DNA from: JBFEYJ01 sp041563315
GTDB lineage: Bacteria; Pseudomonadota; Gammaproteobacteria; Thiohalomonadales; Thiohalomonadaceae
Direction of reading: 5' to 3'
Assembly: GCA_041563315.1 (NCBI GenBank)
Contig: JBFFNE010000042.1
Location: 1-23,698, forward strand
Length of the DNA stretch: 23,698 bases
Below the pieces are notes generated by a model. It did no database searches. It was not told where the DNA came from and worked only from the letters and a program-made list of their open reading frames with translations. A program made the position numbers and the translations under genes. This document shows positions 1 to 5,759 of the stretch, one piece after another. Every line of letters begins with the position of its first letter. The first letter of the stretch is position 1.

Positions 1-506
1 ACCGCGGCAACAACCTTGACCGGGCCGAACTTGTTGGCATAGGCAAGAGCGTTGCTCACATAGCTGTTGTGGTAGCCAGACATACCGTTGGAACCACGGG
101 CCTGGGCGAAGGTGGCCAGGAAGGGGTCCCACTTGACGGTGCTGGATTTGTAGGGGCTGCTCATGCGGCCGGCCAGAACGGTACCGAAGCCGCCGGTCAG
201 ACCAACGTAGGCATCACGGGTGCCCTGACTGGCATCGTCAGCGCGGACGTTGAAATTGTACTTGGCCAGGGCTTTCATACCGTTGCCCAGGTCCTCGGAA
301 GCGGTGAAGGCCAGGAAGCCGGCATTGCCGCTGTTGATTTTTGCGGCTTCAGCACCGTCACCTATGTAGATACCTTCAAGGGCGCCGTCGCCGGACAGGC
401 TTACGATTTCAGCCTGCAACTGACCGGAAACGGTCACGTCAGCCTGGGCGGCCAGCGGAGCGGCCATAGCGGCGGCAACAGCCAGAGCAATAATGTTCTT
501 ATTCAT
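1..506 (-). CDS. Gram-negative outer-membrane porin, N-terminal part (gene runs off left edge)
   Basis: The reverse strand from the ATG at 506 stays open to the window edge and gives 168 residues without a stop. It begins with a classic signal peptide: MNKN, then an Ala-rich hydrophobic stretch ending AAQA, with predicted cleavage after about residue 22. The mature start is DVTVSGQLQAEI, the typical first beta strand of general porins. Further porin hallmarks are the GNGMKALAKYNF strand, the DAYVGLTGGFGTVLAGR block and a segment like the L3 constriction loop (SSTVKWDPF). The role is a trimeric beta-barrel diffusion channel in the outer membrane. The start is supported by AGGAGA about ten bases upstream. 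A good promoter and a structured leader lie upstream (541-613). The C-terminal barrel and terminal Phe lie outside the window, so the subfamily cannot be set. Confidence 0.9.
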   Translation of the reverse strand, partial: MNKNIIALAVAAAMAAPLAAQADVTVSGQLQAEIVSLSGDGALEGIYIGDGAEAAKINSGNAGFLAFTASEDLGNGMKALAKYNFNVRADDASQGTRDAYVGLTGGFGTVLAGRMSSPYKSSTVKWDPFLATFAQARGSNGMSGYHNSYVSNALAYANKFGPVKVVAA

Positions 507-540
507 AATGTACGTTCTCCTAGTGGTTTTACATACAAAG

Positions 541-577
541 CAATTAATTCGAATTAATTGGGGTTTCTTGCGAAACC
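541..577 (-). promoter_or_regulatory. Two hairpins in the porin mRNA 5' leader
   Basis: Bases 541-560 are a perfect 20-bp palindrome, able to form an 8-bp stem with a UCGA loop. Next to it, 562-577 forms a perfect 6-bp stem, GGTTTC/GAAACC, closed by a GCAA (GNRA) tetraloop on the porin strand. Both lie between the predicted transcription start and the ribosome site. They could stabilise the mRNA, as in long-lived porin transcripts, or be targets of small RNAs or an RNA-binding regulator. Confidence 0.5.
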
Positions 578-584
578 GAACCAA

Positions 585-613
585 ACTCTATCCCCAAGGA
601 AAAATGATTGCAA
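585..613 (-). promoter_or_regulatory. Predicted sigma70 promoter of the porin gene
   Basis: On the reverse strand a -35 TTGCAA (608-613) and a -10 TAGAGT (585-590) are separated by exactly 17 bases. The surrounding DNA is AT-rich, unlike the neighbouring GC-rich genes. Transcription would start near 578 and give a leader of about 70 nt. This is inferred from consensus match only. Confidence 0.55.
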
Positions 614-649
614 GGGCTTTTTCACAAAAAAACAACAAGTTCGCCATCT

Positions 650-665
650 GTTGCAAAAATGCAAC
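650..665. promoter_or_regulatory. 16-bp inverted repeat upstream of the porin promoter (possible operator)
   Basis: GTTGCA-AAAA-TGCAAC is a perfect dyad with 6-bp arms. It lies about 37 bp upstream of the predicted porin -35 box, in AT-rich DNA. The position suits an activator or response-regulator site. The cognate protein is unknown and the site could be fortuitous. Confidence 0.3.
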
Positions 666-788
666 ACCGATTAAAAATCAACAACTTAATCAAATTTAAT
701 AAATCGGGACGAGATAATCTGGATAACCAGTTGAAAATATTATAAATAAGTGTGAGCTGGTCCACAAAAACAGAAGGCAATTCAACCG

Positions 789-833
789 CCCAGTGGACTG
801 GGCGAATATTCGCCGAGAGGACTCGGCTCCTAC
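789..833. repeat. REP-type palindromic repeat cluster
   Basis: Three adjacent palindromes are seen: CCCAG/CTGGG, the perfect 14-mer GGCGAATATTCGCC, and GCCGAG/CTCGGC ending in GTAG when read on the reverse strand. The same core recurs at 8189-8240 and 10864-10890. The GTAG/GGAG head plus imperfect stem-loop is the hallmark of REP sequences mobilised by RAYT (TnpA-REP) transposases. No RAYT gene is in this window. Confidence 0.7.
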
Positions 834-1110
834 AGAAGCACCGTTATTGTGGTGACTGGCATTGCAGATATAGGGACTTTTTTCTGGTTCTTCGCGCATT
901 TGCGGGAAAGATGGTTTTGCGTCGCTGTCGCGACGAATGTGATTTGATGCGGGGGGCTGCCCCGCGCGCAGGTCACTTTCTTCGAAGTCCATCCATGGAC
1001 TTTGCAGAGTACCTCACCTTGCGGTGCGAGAACCGCTTTCAATTAAACCCGTCGCTTCAGCGACACAGGCATTTCTGAAGAGGTGATTTTCCCGTCAAAG
1101 TGCGATGACA
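834..1110. other. Gene-free, palindrome-rich spacer
   Basis: No convincing gene is present; the short frames on both strands are spurious. The stretch contains several small hairpins: CGTCGC/GCGACG near 920-935, a GGGGC/GCCCC pair near 950-963, and GTCGCT/AGCGAC near 1049-1062. The GC-rich part looks like accumulated repeat debris between the porin and the tRNA region. Confidence 0.4.
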
Positions 1111-1113
1111 CAA

Positions 1114-1140
1114 AAAAAGGTCCTGAAAAAGGGCCTTTTT
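1114..1140 (-). terminator. Rho-independent terminator after the tRNA 3'-end copy
   Basis: Read on the reverse strand, AAAAAGGCCC, a TTTTTCA loop and GGACCTTTTT form a GC stem with one mismatched or wobble position, followed by a long U run. It stands in the same relation to the tRNA 3'-end copy (1148-1166) as the terminator at 1292-1318 does to the intact tRNA-Gln. This suggests that a tRNA-end plus terminator unit was duplicated. It can also act on the forward strand. Confidence 0.6.
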
Positions 1141-1141
1141 G

Positions 1142-1277
1142 CTTTATTGGCTGGGGGACTAGGATTACTCGGCGCATCCATGCGCCTCGCCCCTTCGGGG
1201 CCAGCGCCTTTCCAGGCACTGTTCCGATTCGCTCCCGGCGAATCGGTCGAACCTGGCTAGGTTCTCATCCCTCGACC
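1142..1277 (-). repeat. Hairpin-rich element fused to a copy of the tRNA-Gln 3' end
   Basis: Bases 1142-1166 repeat 1319-1343 exactly (25 nt): the CCA, the 3' acceptor strand and part of the T arm of tRNA-Gln plus the spacer after it. The 5' half of a tRNA is missing. In its place are five back-to-back stem-loops: 1171-1186 (7 bp), 1189-1201 (5 bp), 1202-1221 (7 bp with one wobble), 1224-1246 (8 bp) and 1250-1263 (5 bp). An outer GGTCGA/TCGACC pair (1245-1250/1272-1277) partly overlaps these. On the tRNA strand, AACCTAG and GGTTCGA also occur, as in the T arm. It may be a decayed second tRNA-Gln carrying an inserted mobile palindromic element, or a structured RNA unit. I cannot name the family. 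Confidence 0.55.
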
Positions 1278-1291
1278 ACAAGCCATAAAGA

Positions 1292-1318
1292 AAAACGGGC
1301 CCAAAAAGGGCCCGTTTT
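1292..1318 (-). terminator. Rho-independent terminator of tRNA-Gln (bidirectional)
   Basis: An 11-bp perfect inverted repeat, AAAACGGGCCC/GGGCCCGTTTT, closes a 5-base loop. It begins seven bases beyond the CCA of tRNA-Gln, and A/T tracts on both sides give a U run in either direction. Confidence 0.85.
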
Positions 1319-1324
1319 CTTTAT

Positions 1325-1398
1325 TGGCTGGGGGACTAGGATTCGAACCTAGGTTGACGGAGTCAGAGTCCGTAGTCCTGCCGCTGGACGATCCCCCA
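1325..1398 (-). tRNA. tRNA-Gln, anticodon CUG
   Basis: The 74-nt reverse-strand sequence folds as a cloverleaf. The acceptor stem is TGGGGGA/TCCCCCA with the U1-A72 start typical of tRNA-Gln. The anticodon stem ACGGA/TCCGT surrounds the loop CTCTGAC (anticodon CTG). The T arm CTAGG-TTCGAAT-CCTAG follows, and CCA is encoded. It decodes CAG. It lies downstream of rplM-rpsI and the four-helix-bundle gene, and a strong terminator follows directly. Confidence 0.96.
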
Positions 1399-1410
1399 AT
1401 GAGGCAGTGG

Positions 1411-1435
1411 CAAGTTGCAAGTGACAAGTATCAAG
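1411..1435. repeat. Period-7 tandem repeat, 3' side of the four-helix-bundle gene
   Basis: CAAGTTG, CAAGTGA, CAAGTAT and CAAG follow each other with an exact 7-base period. The array faces an inverted counterpart at 1784-1805. Its last unit supplies the TGA stop of the gene at 1431-1778. Confidence 0.7.
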
Positions 1436-1778
1436 CGGTATTGCAGCGCTTAATCAGACCTTGCAGTATCTTTGATATTTCAGTTGCTACTGCAACCATC
1501 GACAGGGCAAACGCTCTATCAAGCAAGCCGGTTTCGGCACCGATGTAGAGCTGAGTTCGAAGTTCGCCACAGGAGCCTTTTGCGATGCGCAGAAAGCGGG
1601 AAAACCCGTTTGCCGAATCTCGCTCGTATCCTTCCGCTATATTTGAGGGTACAGACGGTGCTGAACGGGTAATCTGATCCTTGAATCCCAAGTCACGGCA
1701 TGTGTTGAGTGATTGATACAACTCGACACACAAGCGTGAACTGCGTTTCCATACAACCCGTTTTTTGAAAGCGTCCAT
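1431..1778 (-). CDS. Four-helix-bundle protein (23S rRNA IVS / S23 family)
   Basis: The 115-residue product begins MDAFKKRVVW and contains the family hallmark SVPSNIAEGYER followed by FSRFLRIAKGSCGEL and LRTQLYIG. These match the four-helix-bundle family first found in intervening sequences of bacterial 23S rRNA genes and related to the Avd accessory protein of diversity-generating retroelements. The usual length is about 115-125 residues, so it looks complete. The cellular function is not established. The gene sits 26 bp after rpsI on the same strand, and no rRNA is nearby. It is bracketed by inverted arrays of 7-bp repeats (1411-1435 and 1784-1805), which suggests it arrived as a cassette between rpsI and tRNA-Gln. 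The ribosome site is weak (AAGAAAG near the ATG). Confidence 0.85.
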   Translation of the reverse strand: MDAFKKRVVWKRSSRLCVELYQSLNTCRDLGFKDQITRSAPSVPSNIAEGYERDSANGFSRFLRIAKGSCGELRTQLYIGAETGLLDRAFALSMVAVATEISKILQGLIKRCNTA

Positions 1779-1783
1779 GCTTT

Positions 1784-1805
1784 CTTGAAACTTGAGACTT
1801 GAAAC
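1784..1805. repeat. Period-7 tandem repeat, 5' side of the four-helix-bundle gene
   Basis: CTTGAAA, CTTGAGA, CTTGAAA and C repeat with an exact 7-base period. The orientation is opposite to the array at 1411-1435, so together they make an inverted bracket around the gene. The array touches the rpsI stop codon (1805-1807). Confidence 0.7.
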
Positions 1806-2197
1806 TATCGTTTCGAGTACTGCGGACGCTTACGTGCTTTGTGCAGACCGATCTTCTTACGCTCAACCTCACGGGCGTCGCGGGTCAGGAAACCACCCTG
1901 GCGCATGGTGCTGCGCAGACTTTCGTCCTGGTCGACCAGTGCACGGGCGATGGCGTGGCGAATGGCGCCGGCCTGCCCGGTGTTGCCGCCACCCTTAACG
2001 GTGACATTGACATCGAACTTTTCCACCACCTCGGCGGCTTCGAGCGGCTGACGAACCACCATACGGGCGGTTTCTCGACCGAAGTACTCATCGATGCTGC
2101 GCTTGTTGATGGTGATCTGACCCTTACCGGGCACCAGGAAAGCACGGGCGCTGGAGCTCTTGCGGCGGCCGGTGCAAATGTTGTGTTTTTCTGCCAT
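1805..2197 (-). CDS. rpsI: 30S ribosomal protein S9
   Basis: The 130-residue product aligns end to end with bacterial S9. It has the N-terminal TGRRKSSSARAFL block, the GKGQITINKRSIDEYFGR segment, VTVKGGGNTGQAGAIRHAIARAL, and the basic tail ending RPQYSKR that reaches the P-site tRNA. It is a component of the small-subunit head. It follows rplM by 21 bp, the conserved rplM-rpsI operon. The length equals that of E. coli S9 (130 residues) and no unusual substitution is evident. Confidence 0.98.
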   Translation of the reverse strand: MAEKHNICTGRRKSSSARAFLVPGKGQITINKRSIDEYFGRETARMVVRQPLEAAEVVEKFDVNVTVKGGGNTGQAGAIRHAIARALVDQDESLRSTMRQGGFLTRDAREVERKKIGLHKARKRPQYSKR

Positions 2198-2218
2198 GGT
2201 CTATCCGTACCTTAACGT

Positions 2219-2656
2219 TTAGATTTCCAGCTGCTTGGGCTGCTGTGCGGTGTGCATATGTTCCGGACCGGTATATACCTTCAGTTTACGGAACATGGCG
2301 CGACCCAGCGGGTTCTTCGGCAACATGCCTTTGACGGCGCGCTCGAGGACCTGCGGGGCATCCTTCTGAATCAGCTTATCAAAGCTGATGGTTTTCATAC
2401 CGCCGGGGAAGCCGCTGTGGTTGTAGTACATCTTGTCGCTGGCCTTGCGACCACTAACGCGGATCTTCTCGGCGTTAACAACAACGATGTAGTCACCGGT
2501 ATCCACGTGCGGGGTATATTCCGGCTTGTGCTTGCCACGCAGGCGATGAGCGATCTCGGAGGCCAGGCGCCCCAGGGTCTTGTCAGTCGCATCGACAACG
2601 AACCAGTCACGTTTGACTGTTTCGGGCGTAGCGCTGAATGTCTTGGTCCCAATCAT
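2219..2656 (-). CDS. rplM: 50S ribosomal protein L13
   Basis: The 145-residue product matches L13 along its whole length: KTFSATPETVKRDWFVVDA, TLGRLASEIAHRLRGKHK, YTPHVDTGDYIVVVNA, and the conserved KGMLPKNPLGRAMFRKLKVY near the C-terminus. L13 is an early-assembling large-subunit protein. The frame is open upstream to 2734, but family length and a GGAG 11 bases upstream favour the ATG at 2656. It is the first gene of rplM-rpsI and has its own promoter candidate at 2706-2734. In E. coli, L13 represses its own operon through the leader; no such element is defined here. Confidence 0.97.
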   Translation of the reverse strand: MIGTKTFSATPETVKRDWFVVDATDKTLGRLASEIAHRLRGKHKPEYTPHVDTGDYIVVVNAEKIRVSGRKASDKMYYNHSGFPGGMKTISFDKLIQKDAPQVLERAVKGMLPKNPLGRAMFRKLKVYTGPEHMHTAQQPKQLEI

Positions 2657-2705
2657 CTTCAAAAACACTCCAGGTCGAGCGGGGTATCTCGTAAAAAGAG
2701 GCGGA

Positions 2706-2734
2706 ATAATACAGAAACGAGCCGCAAGATACAA
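2706..2734 (-). promoter_or_regulatory. Predicted promoter of rplM-rpsI
   Basis: On the reverse strand -35 TTGTAT (2729-2734) and -10 TATTAT (2706-2711) are 17 bases apart, giving a leader of about 40 nt. The box lies downstream of the terminator at 2815-2845, so rplM need not depend on the promoter at 2919-2946. Confidence 0.45.
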
Positions 2735-2810
2735 GCGTAAAGATACAGAGGATTATCCCCTGTCACTTTTACCAGTGTACACCCTGATGCACGCTGTTGC
2801 CTCAGAAATA

Positions 2811-2912
2811 AAAAAGGCGCGGCAAAGGGGGGAGGCGCCGCGCCTAAAAAAATCCACCAAAGGAGGATGGAGGAGTCTGCGACATGGTGAAACCACTTAC
2901 ACCACATCAGTG
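2811..2912 (-). ncRNA. Candidate trans-acting small RNA with an anti-Shine-Dalgarno loop
   Basis: A strong promoter (2919-2946) and an intrinsic terminator frame about 100 nt on the reverse strand that encode no convincing protein. Predicted structure, 5' to 3': (i) a 7-bp stem AACCACT/AGTGGTT at 2891-2915, whose outermost bases may lie at or just before the transcription start; (ii) a CU-rich linker ACTCCTCC; (iii) a 6-bp stem UCCAUC/GGUGGA (2853-2858/2866-2871) presenting the loop CUCCUUU; (iv) a terminator with a 9-bp perfect stem AGGCGCGGC/GCCGCGCCT (2815-2823/2837-2845) and a U tract. CU-rich single-stranded loops complementary to AGGAG are known in several bacterial sRNA families that block ribosome sites. 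Assignment as an sRNA is inference. The alternative is an attenuated leader of rplM. Confidence 0.6.
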
Positions 2913-2918
2913 GTTCCT

Positions 2919-2946
2919 AATATAGCAAATTTCTAATCTATGTCAA
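2919..2946 (-). promoter_or_regulatory. Strong predicted sigma70 promoter of the candidate sRNA
   Basis: On the reverse strand a perfect -35 TTGACA (2941-2946) is followed after 16 bases by TATATT (2919-2924), preceded by TGC, an extended -10. This is the best promoter match noticed in the window. The predicted start is about 2912. Confidence 0.65.
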
Positions 2947-2984
2947 CTATCTAGCATAAAATTTTTTTGCGAACGTCTGGAGTG

Positions 2985-3178
2985 CGGGTTGGAGCTTCAG
3001 CCCGACACAGCACAACGCCGATTTGCCGGACTGAAGTCCGGCCGGTAGTGAACGAACGGAGGCAGACAGGTAAATCGCGGCAACAGTATGAGGGGGGGCA
3101 GGATTGTGTAGGAGCGGCTTCCAGCCGCGAACGTACGGAGGCGGCTCACAAAGTCGCGGCAAGATGCCGCTCCTTCAC
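2985..3178. repeat. REP/BIME-type repeat cluster
   Basis: A perfect stem GCCGGAC/GTCCGGC with a TGAA loop is at 3025-3042. A GTAGGAGCGGC-headed element at 3107 faces an inverted copy, GGAGCGGC on the reverse strand, ending near 3175. Between them the motif GAACG(T/A)ACGGAGGC recurs, with TCGCGGCAA downstream in both copies (3051-3082 and 3129-3161). The layout is two convergent REPs with spacer, the usual BIME arrangement. It fills the space between the ABC permease stop and the sRNA promoter. Confidence 0.65.
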
Positions 3179-3184
3179 CTTGAA

Positions 3185-3964
3185 CTATCTAAACAATCGC
3201 CGCTGGATCAGATGGGCCGCCAGGACAAGACCCGCCAGGCTGTAGAGCAGGATGACCCCGAGATGCAGGGCGATACCGTTCATCGGCTGGCCGGTCATTA
3301 GCGGGCGTACCAACTCAATGGCATGGGTCAACGGTAGCAGCGTGGCCACCTGCTGCACCAGCGCAGGCATCCCGTCAAGGGGAAAGAAGACGCCGCTAAA
3401 CAGCAGCATAGGGGTCAGCAGCAAGGTGAAGTAGTAGAGGAAAAAGTCATAGCTGCGCGAGACCGCGGTGACCACCAGGGCCATGCTGGCGAAGGCGAGG
3501 CCGGTGAGTACCGCGATTGGCAATACCCAGAGCGCCTGCCAGGTGTGCACCGCGCCCAAAAGCGCTGCCACCGCGAGGATGAAAATTGCGCTGAGTAACG
3601 CCTTGCTCGCCGCCCAGAAAGCTTCACCGAGGAGGATGTCACGCACGTCCAGCGGAGTGTAGAGCATGGCGGTCCAGGTCTCCTGCACTGCCATGCGGGT
3701 ATAGGCCGAATAGAGCCCCTCGAAACTGGCGGTGTTCATCACACTGGCACATACGAAACCGGAGGCAAGAAAAGTGATATAGCTCATCCCTTCCACCTCA
3801 CCGACAAAACCGCCAAGACCGTAGCCCAGGGCGAGCAGGTAGAGTAACGGTTCGCCGATGTTGCCAAGCAGTGCCGAGCCGGCCAGCCGACGCCAGACCA
3901 GGGCATTGCGCCGCCAGATGGCAAACCAGCGCCACGAGATGAAAGCGCGCAACAGGCGGCTCAT
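3185..3964 (-). CDS. ABC-2 type transporter permease (NodJ/DrrB-like)
   Basis: The 259-residue product has about six hydrophobic helices, beginning after the cytoplasmic N-terminus SRLLRAFISWRWFAIWRRNALVW. The GNIGEPLLYLLALGYGLG segment and the late LLLTPMLLFSGVFFPLDGMPALVQQVATLLPLTHAIELVRPL block are typical of ABC-2 exporters of the NodJ type. It is an inner-membrane partner of the ATPase encoded just upstream; the two frames overlap by four bases (ATGA), so translation is probably coupled. The substrate is unknown: family members export lipo-oligosaccharides, polysaccharides or drugs. Its stop is followed within ten bases by a REP cluster. The family call is firm and the substrate is not. 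Confidence 0.92.
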   Translation of the reverse strand: MSRLLRAFISWRWFAIWRRNALVWRRLAGSALLGNIGEPLLYLLALGYGLGGFVGEVEGMSYITFLASGFVCASVMNTASFEGLYSAYTRMAVQETWTAMLYTPLDVRDILLGEAFWAASKALLSAIFILAVAALLGAVHTWQALWVLPIAVLTGLAFASMALVVTAVSRSYDFFLYYFTLLLTPMLLFSGVFFPLDGMPALVQQVATLLPLTHAIELVRPLMTGQPMNGIALHLGVILLYSLAGLVLAAHLIQRRLFR

Positions 3965-4875
3965 TCGCGCAACTCCCGCCCGGTCAACTTGAGAAAGACG
4001 TCTTCCAAACCGGCGGCGCGACTCAGATAGCGCAATCCCTCATGCTCGCATAGCGCCTCGACCAGTTCGCGCTCGTGGTCGGTGTAACAGAACAGAGTCT
4101 CCCCCACCTGCTCGCTGCGCAGAACCCAACGCCTTTCTCCCTCGGCCAGCCAGCGCTCCAGACCGGGCCCGTGCACCTCGACCACGTGGGATTCGATATG
4201 CCTGTCGATCAGATCCGTCGGTGAGCCCACATCAAGGATCACCCCGTGATCCATGATCGCCAGGCGATCGCAGAGTCGCTGCGCCTCGTCCATATAATGG
4301 GTGGTGAGAATCAGGGTGCGCCCCTCGTTAAGCAGTGCGCGCAGTCGCTGCCAGATGAGTTGGCGGGCCTGGGGATCAAGACCGGTAGTTGGTTCGTCGA
4401 GGATCACCAGTTGCGGGTCGTTGATCAGGGCGCGGGCGATCGCCAGGCGCCGCTTCATCCCGCCGGAGAGCTCCTCGATGCGCGCCCCCGCCTTGTGCTC
4501 CAGCGAAGCGAAGGAGAGCAGCTGCTGAATGCGTGGTGTTCGCTCATCCAGGGTAATACCAAAGTAGCGGGCATAAATACGCAGGTTCTCCACCACGGTA
4601 AAGTCCGGGTCGAGGTTATCCTGCTGCGCCACCACCCCCAGCAACCTGCGCATCAGCGGTCCCTGCTCGGGTATGGAGTAGCCCATGACCTTGAGGTGTC
4701 CACCATCCGGCGGGCTCATGCCGAGCAGCATGCGCAGCGTAGTGGTCTTGCCGGCGCCGTTGGGTCCCAACAGGCCAAAACACTCACCCGGTTGCACCTG
4801 TAGCGAAATGCCATTGACCACCGTCAGGCCGTTATAGCATTTGGTCAAATCTTCCGCGGTTACAATCGGCTGCAT
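3961..4875 (-). CDS. ABC transporter ATP-binding protein (NodI/CcmA-like)
   Basis: The 304-residue product carries a complete ABC domain: Walker A GPNGAGKT (residues 37-44), a Q-loop near VVAQQDNLD, signature LSGGM (136-140), Walker B VILDEP (157-162), and the H-loop in LTTHYMDEA. The C-terminal part, ending GLEDVFLKLTGRELRE, is typical of NodI-like ATPases that pair with ABC-2 permeases. The frame extends to 5085, but that extension lies over the hydrolase gene and looks non-native. The ATG at 4875 begins MQPIVTAEDLTKCY, has GAGG about nine bases upstream, and leaves 11 bp after the hydrolase stop. It overlaps the permease start by four bases. Confidence 0.95.
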   Translation of the reverse strand: MQPIVTAEDLTKCYNGLTVVNGISLQVQPGECFGLLGPNGAGKTTTLRMLLGMSPPDGGHLKVMGYSIPEQGPLMRRLLGVVAQQDNLDPDFTVVENLRIYARYFGITLDERTPRIQQLLSFASLEHKAGARIEELSGGMKRRLAIARALINDPQLVILDEPTTGLDPQARQLIWQRLRALLNEGRTLILTTHYMDEAQRLCDRLAIMDHGVILDVGSPTDLIDRHIESHVVEVHGPGLERWLAEGERRWVLRSEQVGETLFCYTDHERELVEALCEHEGLRYLSRAAGLEDVFLKLTGRELRE

Positions 4876-4886
4876 AGACACTGCCC

Positions 4887-5603
4887 TCAGCTCTGAGCTG
4901 TAGCGGACACAGCTTCGCCCCACTGAGACATCACCGTGTCGCGGATACGTTTGAGGCGGCCATGGAAGAAATGGTCCGCATCGGCCATCCAGCGAAACAC
5001 CGGCCGATGGCCACGGCTTGCCACCCAGCGCGAGACCTGTTCGGGGGCAATAATTTCGTCCCGGCCGCCCTGGATCACCATCCACGGGATGGTCACCTCC
5101 GGCAGTTCGGCAAAGTCAAACAGGGTTATCGGTGGCGCGACCAGCAGCAACCGCTCCGCAGCAACGCTCTGATGGCCTCGCAGGGCCACGTAGGCGCCAA
5201 AGGAGAAACCGGCCAGCCATAGCGGCGCCTTGGGATGGCGCTGGCGAAAGTACTTCACCACGGCCTGCAGATCCTCGGTCTCACCGATCCCTTTGGCATA
5301 CCGCCCACCGCTCTTTTCCACCCCGCGGAAATTAAAGGTGACGGTGAGCAGGCCCATGGCGTTGAAGGTCTCAGCCAGTATATGCACCACCTTATTGCGC
5401 ATGTTGCCGCCATAGAGGGGGTGGGGATGACAAATCACCGCAATGGGCCGGTCCTCCTCGTAGCACTCGGGGCAGGAGGTCAATACCTCAATATTGCCCG
5501 CCGGTCCCGGGATCAGCAGCTCCTCGCCGGTACACAGGTCCTCTTCCAGGCCGTCGTAGAGGTGGCGCGCTTGCAGTTCGGAAAAATAGATATCGTCTGA
5601 CAT
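4887..5603 (-). CDS. Alpha/beta hydrolase (COG2945-type)
   Basis: The 238-residue product has the serine-hydrolase fold signature. HPHPLYGGNM near residues 59-68 is typical of this subfamily. The nucleophile elbow is GFSFG with Ser134. The probable acid is Asp182 in QGGRDEI and the probable base is His211 in ADADHFFHG. TFNFRGVEKSGG supports the same group. No signal peptide is seen, so it is probably a cytoplasmic esterase or peptidase of unknown substrate. It lies 11 bp upstream of the ABC ATPase on the same strand and likely forms an operon with the exporter. The N-terminal 30 residues are less conserved. Confidence 0.88.
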   Translation of the reverse strand: MSDDIYFSELQARHLYDGLEEDLCTGEELLIPGPAGNIEVLTSCPECYEEDRPIAVICHPHPLYGGNMRNKVVHILAETFNAMGLLTVTFNFRGVEKSGGRYAKGIGETEDLQAVVKYFRQRHPKAPLWLAGFSFGAYVALRGHQSVAAERLLLVAPPITLFDFAELPEVTIPWMVIQGGRDEIIAPEQVSRWVASRGHRPVFRWMADADHFFHGRLKRIRDTVMSQWGEAVSATAQS

Positions 5604-5759
5604 AGGGTTCGTTGTCTAATAGCGTAGAGTGGGGGCTTTAGCCCAACAAAACAGCGACTCCGTTCCGTCGGGCCAAAGGCCACTTCAGTCACCGACAGGG
5701 GTGTCTCCGATGTCGAACTCCGCCGGACACGCTGTGGCTGATCGGCCTACGGTTTGAGC

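Noticed and set aside
834..1082. Possible decayed gene on either strand before the tRNA region
   Set aside because: No frame longer than about 108 residues, no recognisable motif; it is dominated by small palindromes.
1083..1352. 89-residue frame running through the hairpin element and tRNA-Gln
   Set aside because: It translates terminators, palindromes and the tRNA gene; repeats of this kind often yield spurious proteins.
1411..1805. CRISPR-like array
   Set aside because: The repeats are 7-bp tandem units without spacers, in two inverted blocks; no cas gene is present.
2657..2734. N-terminal extension of rplM to 2734
   Set aside because: L13 homology and length begin at 2656; the extension spans the predicted promoter.
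2659..2907. 82-residue reverse-strand frame over the sRNA candidate (starts MWCKWFHH)
   Set aside because: No ribosome site, it crosses the terminator stem and its composition is odd; a non-coding RNA explains the promoter and terminator better. A short leader peptide inside it cannot be fully excluded.
4876..5085. 70-residue N-terminal extension of the ABC ATPase
   Set aside because: It overlaps the hydrolase coding region out of frame and has no ABC homology; a good start lies at 4875.
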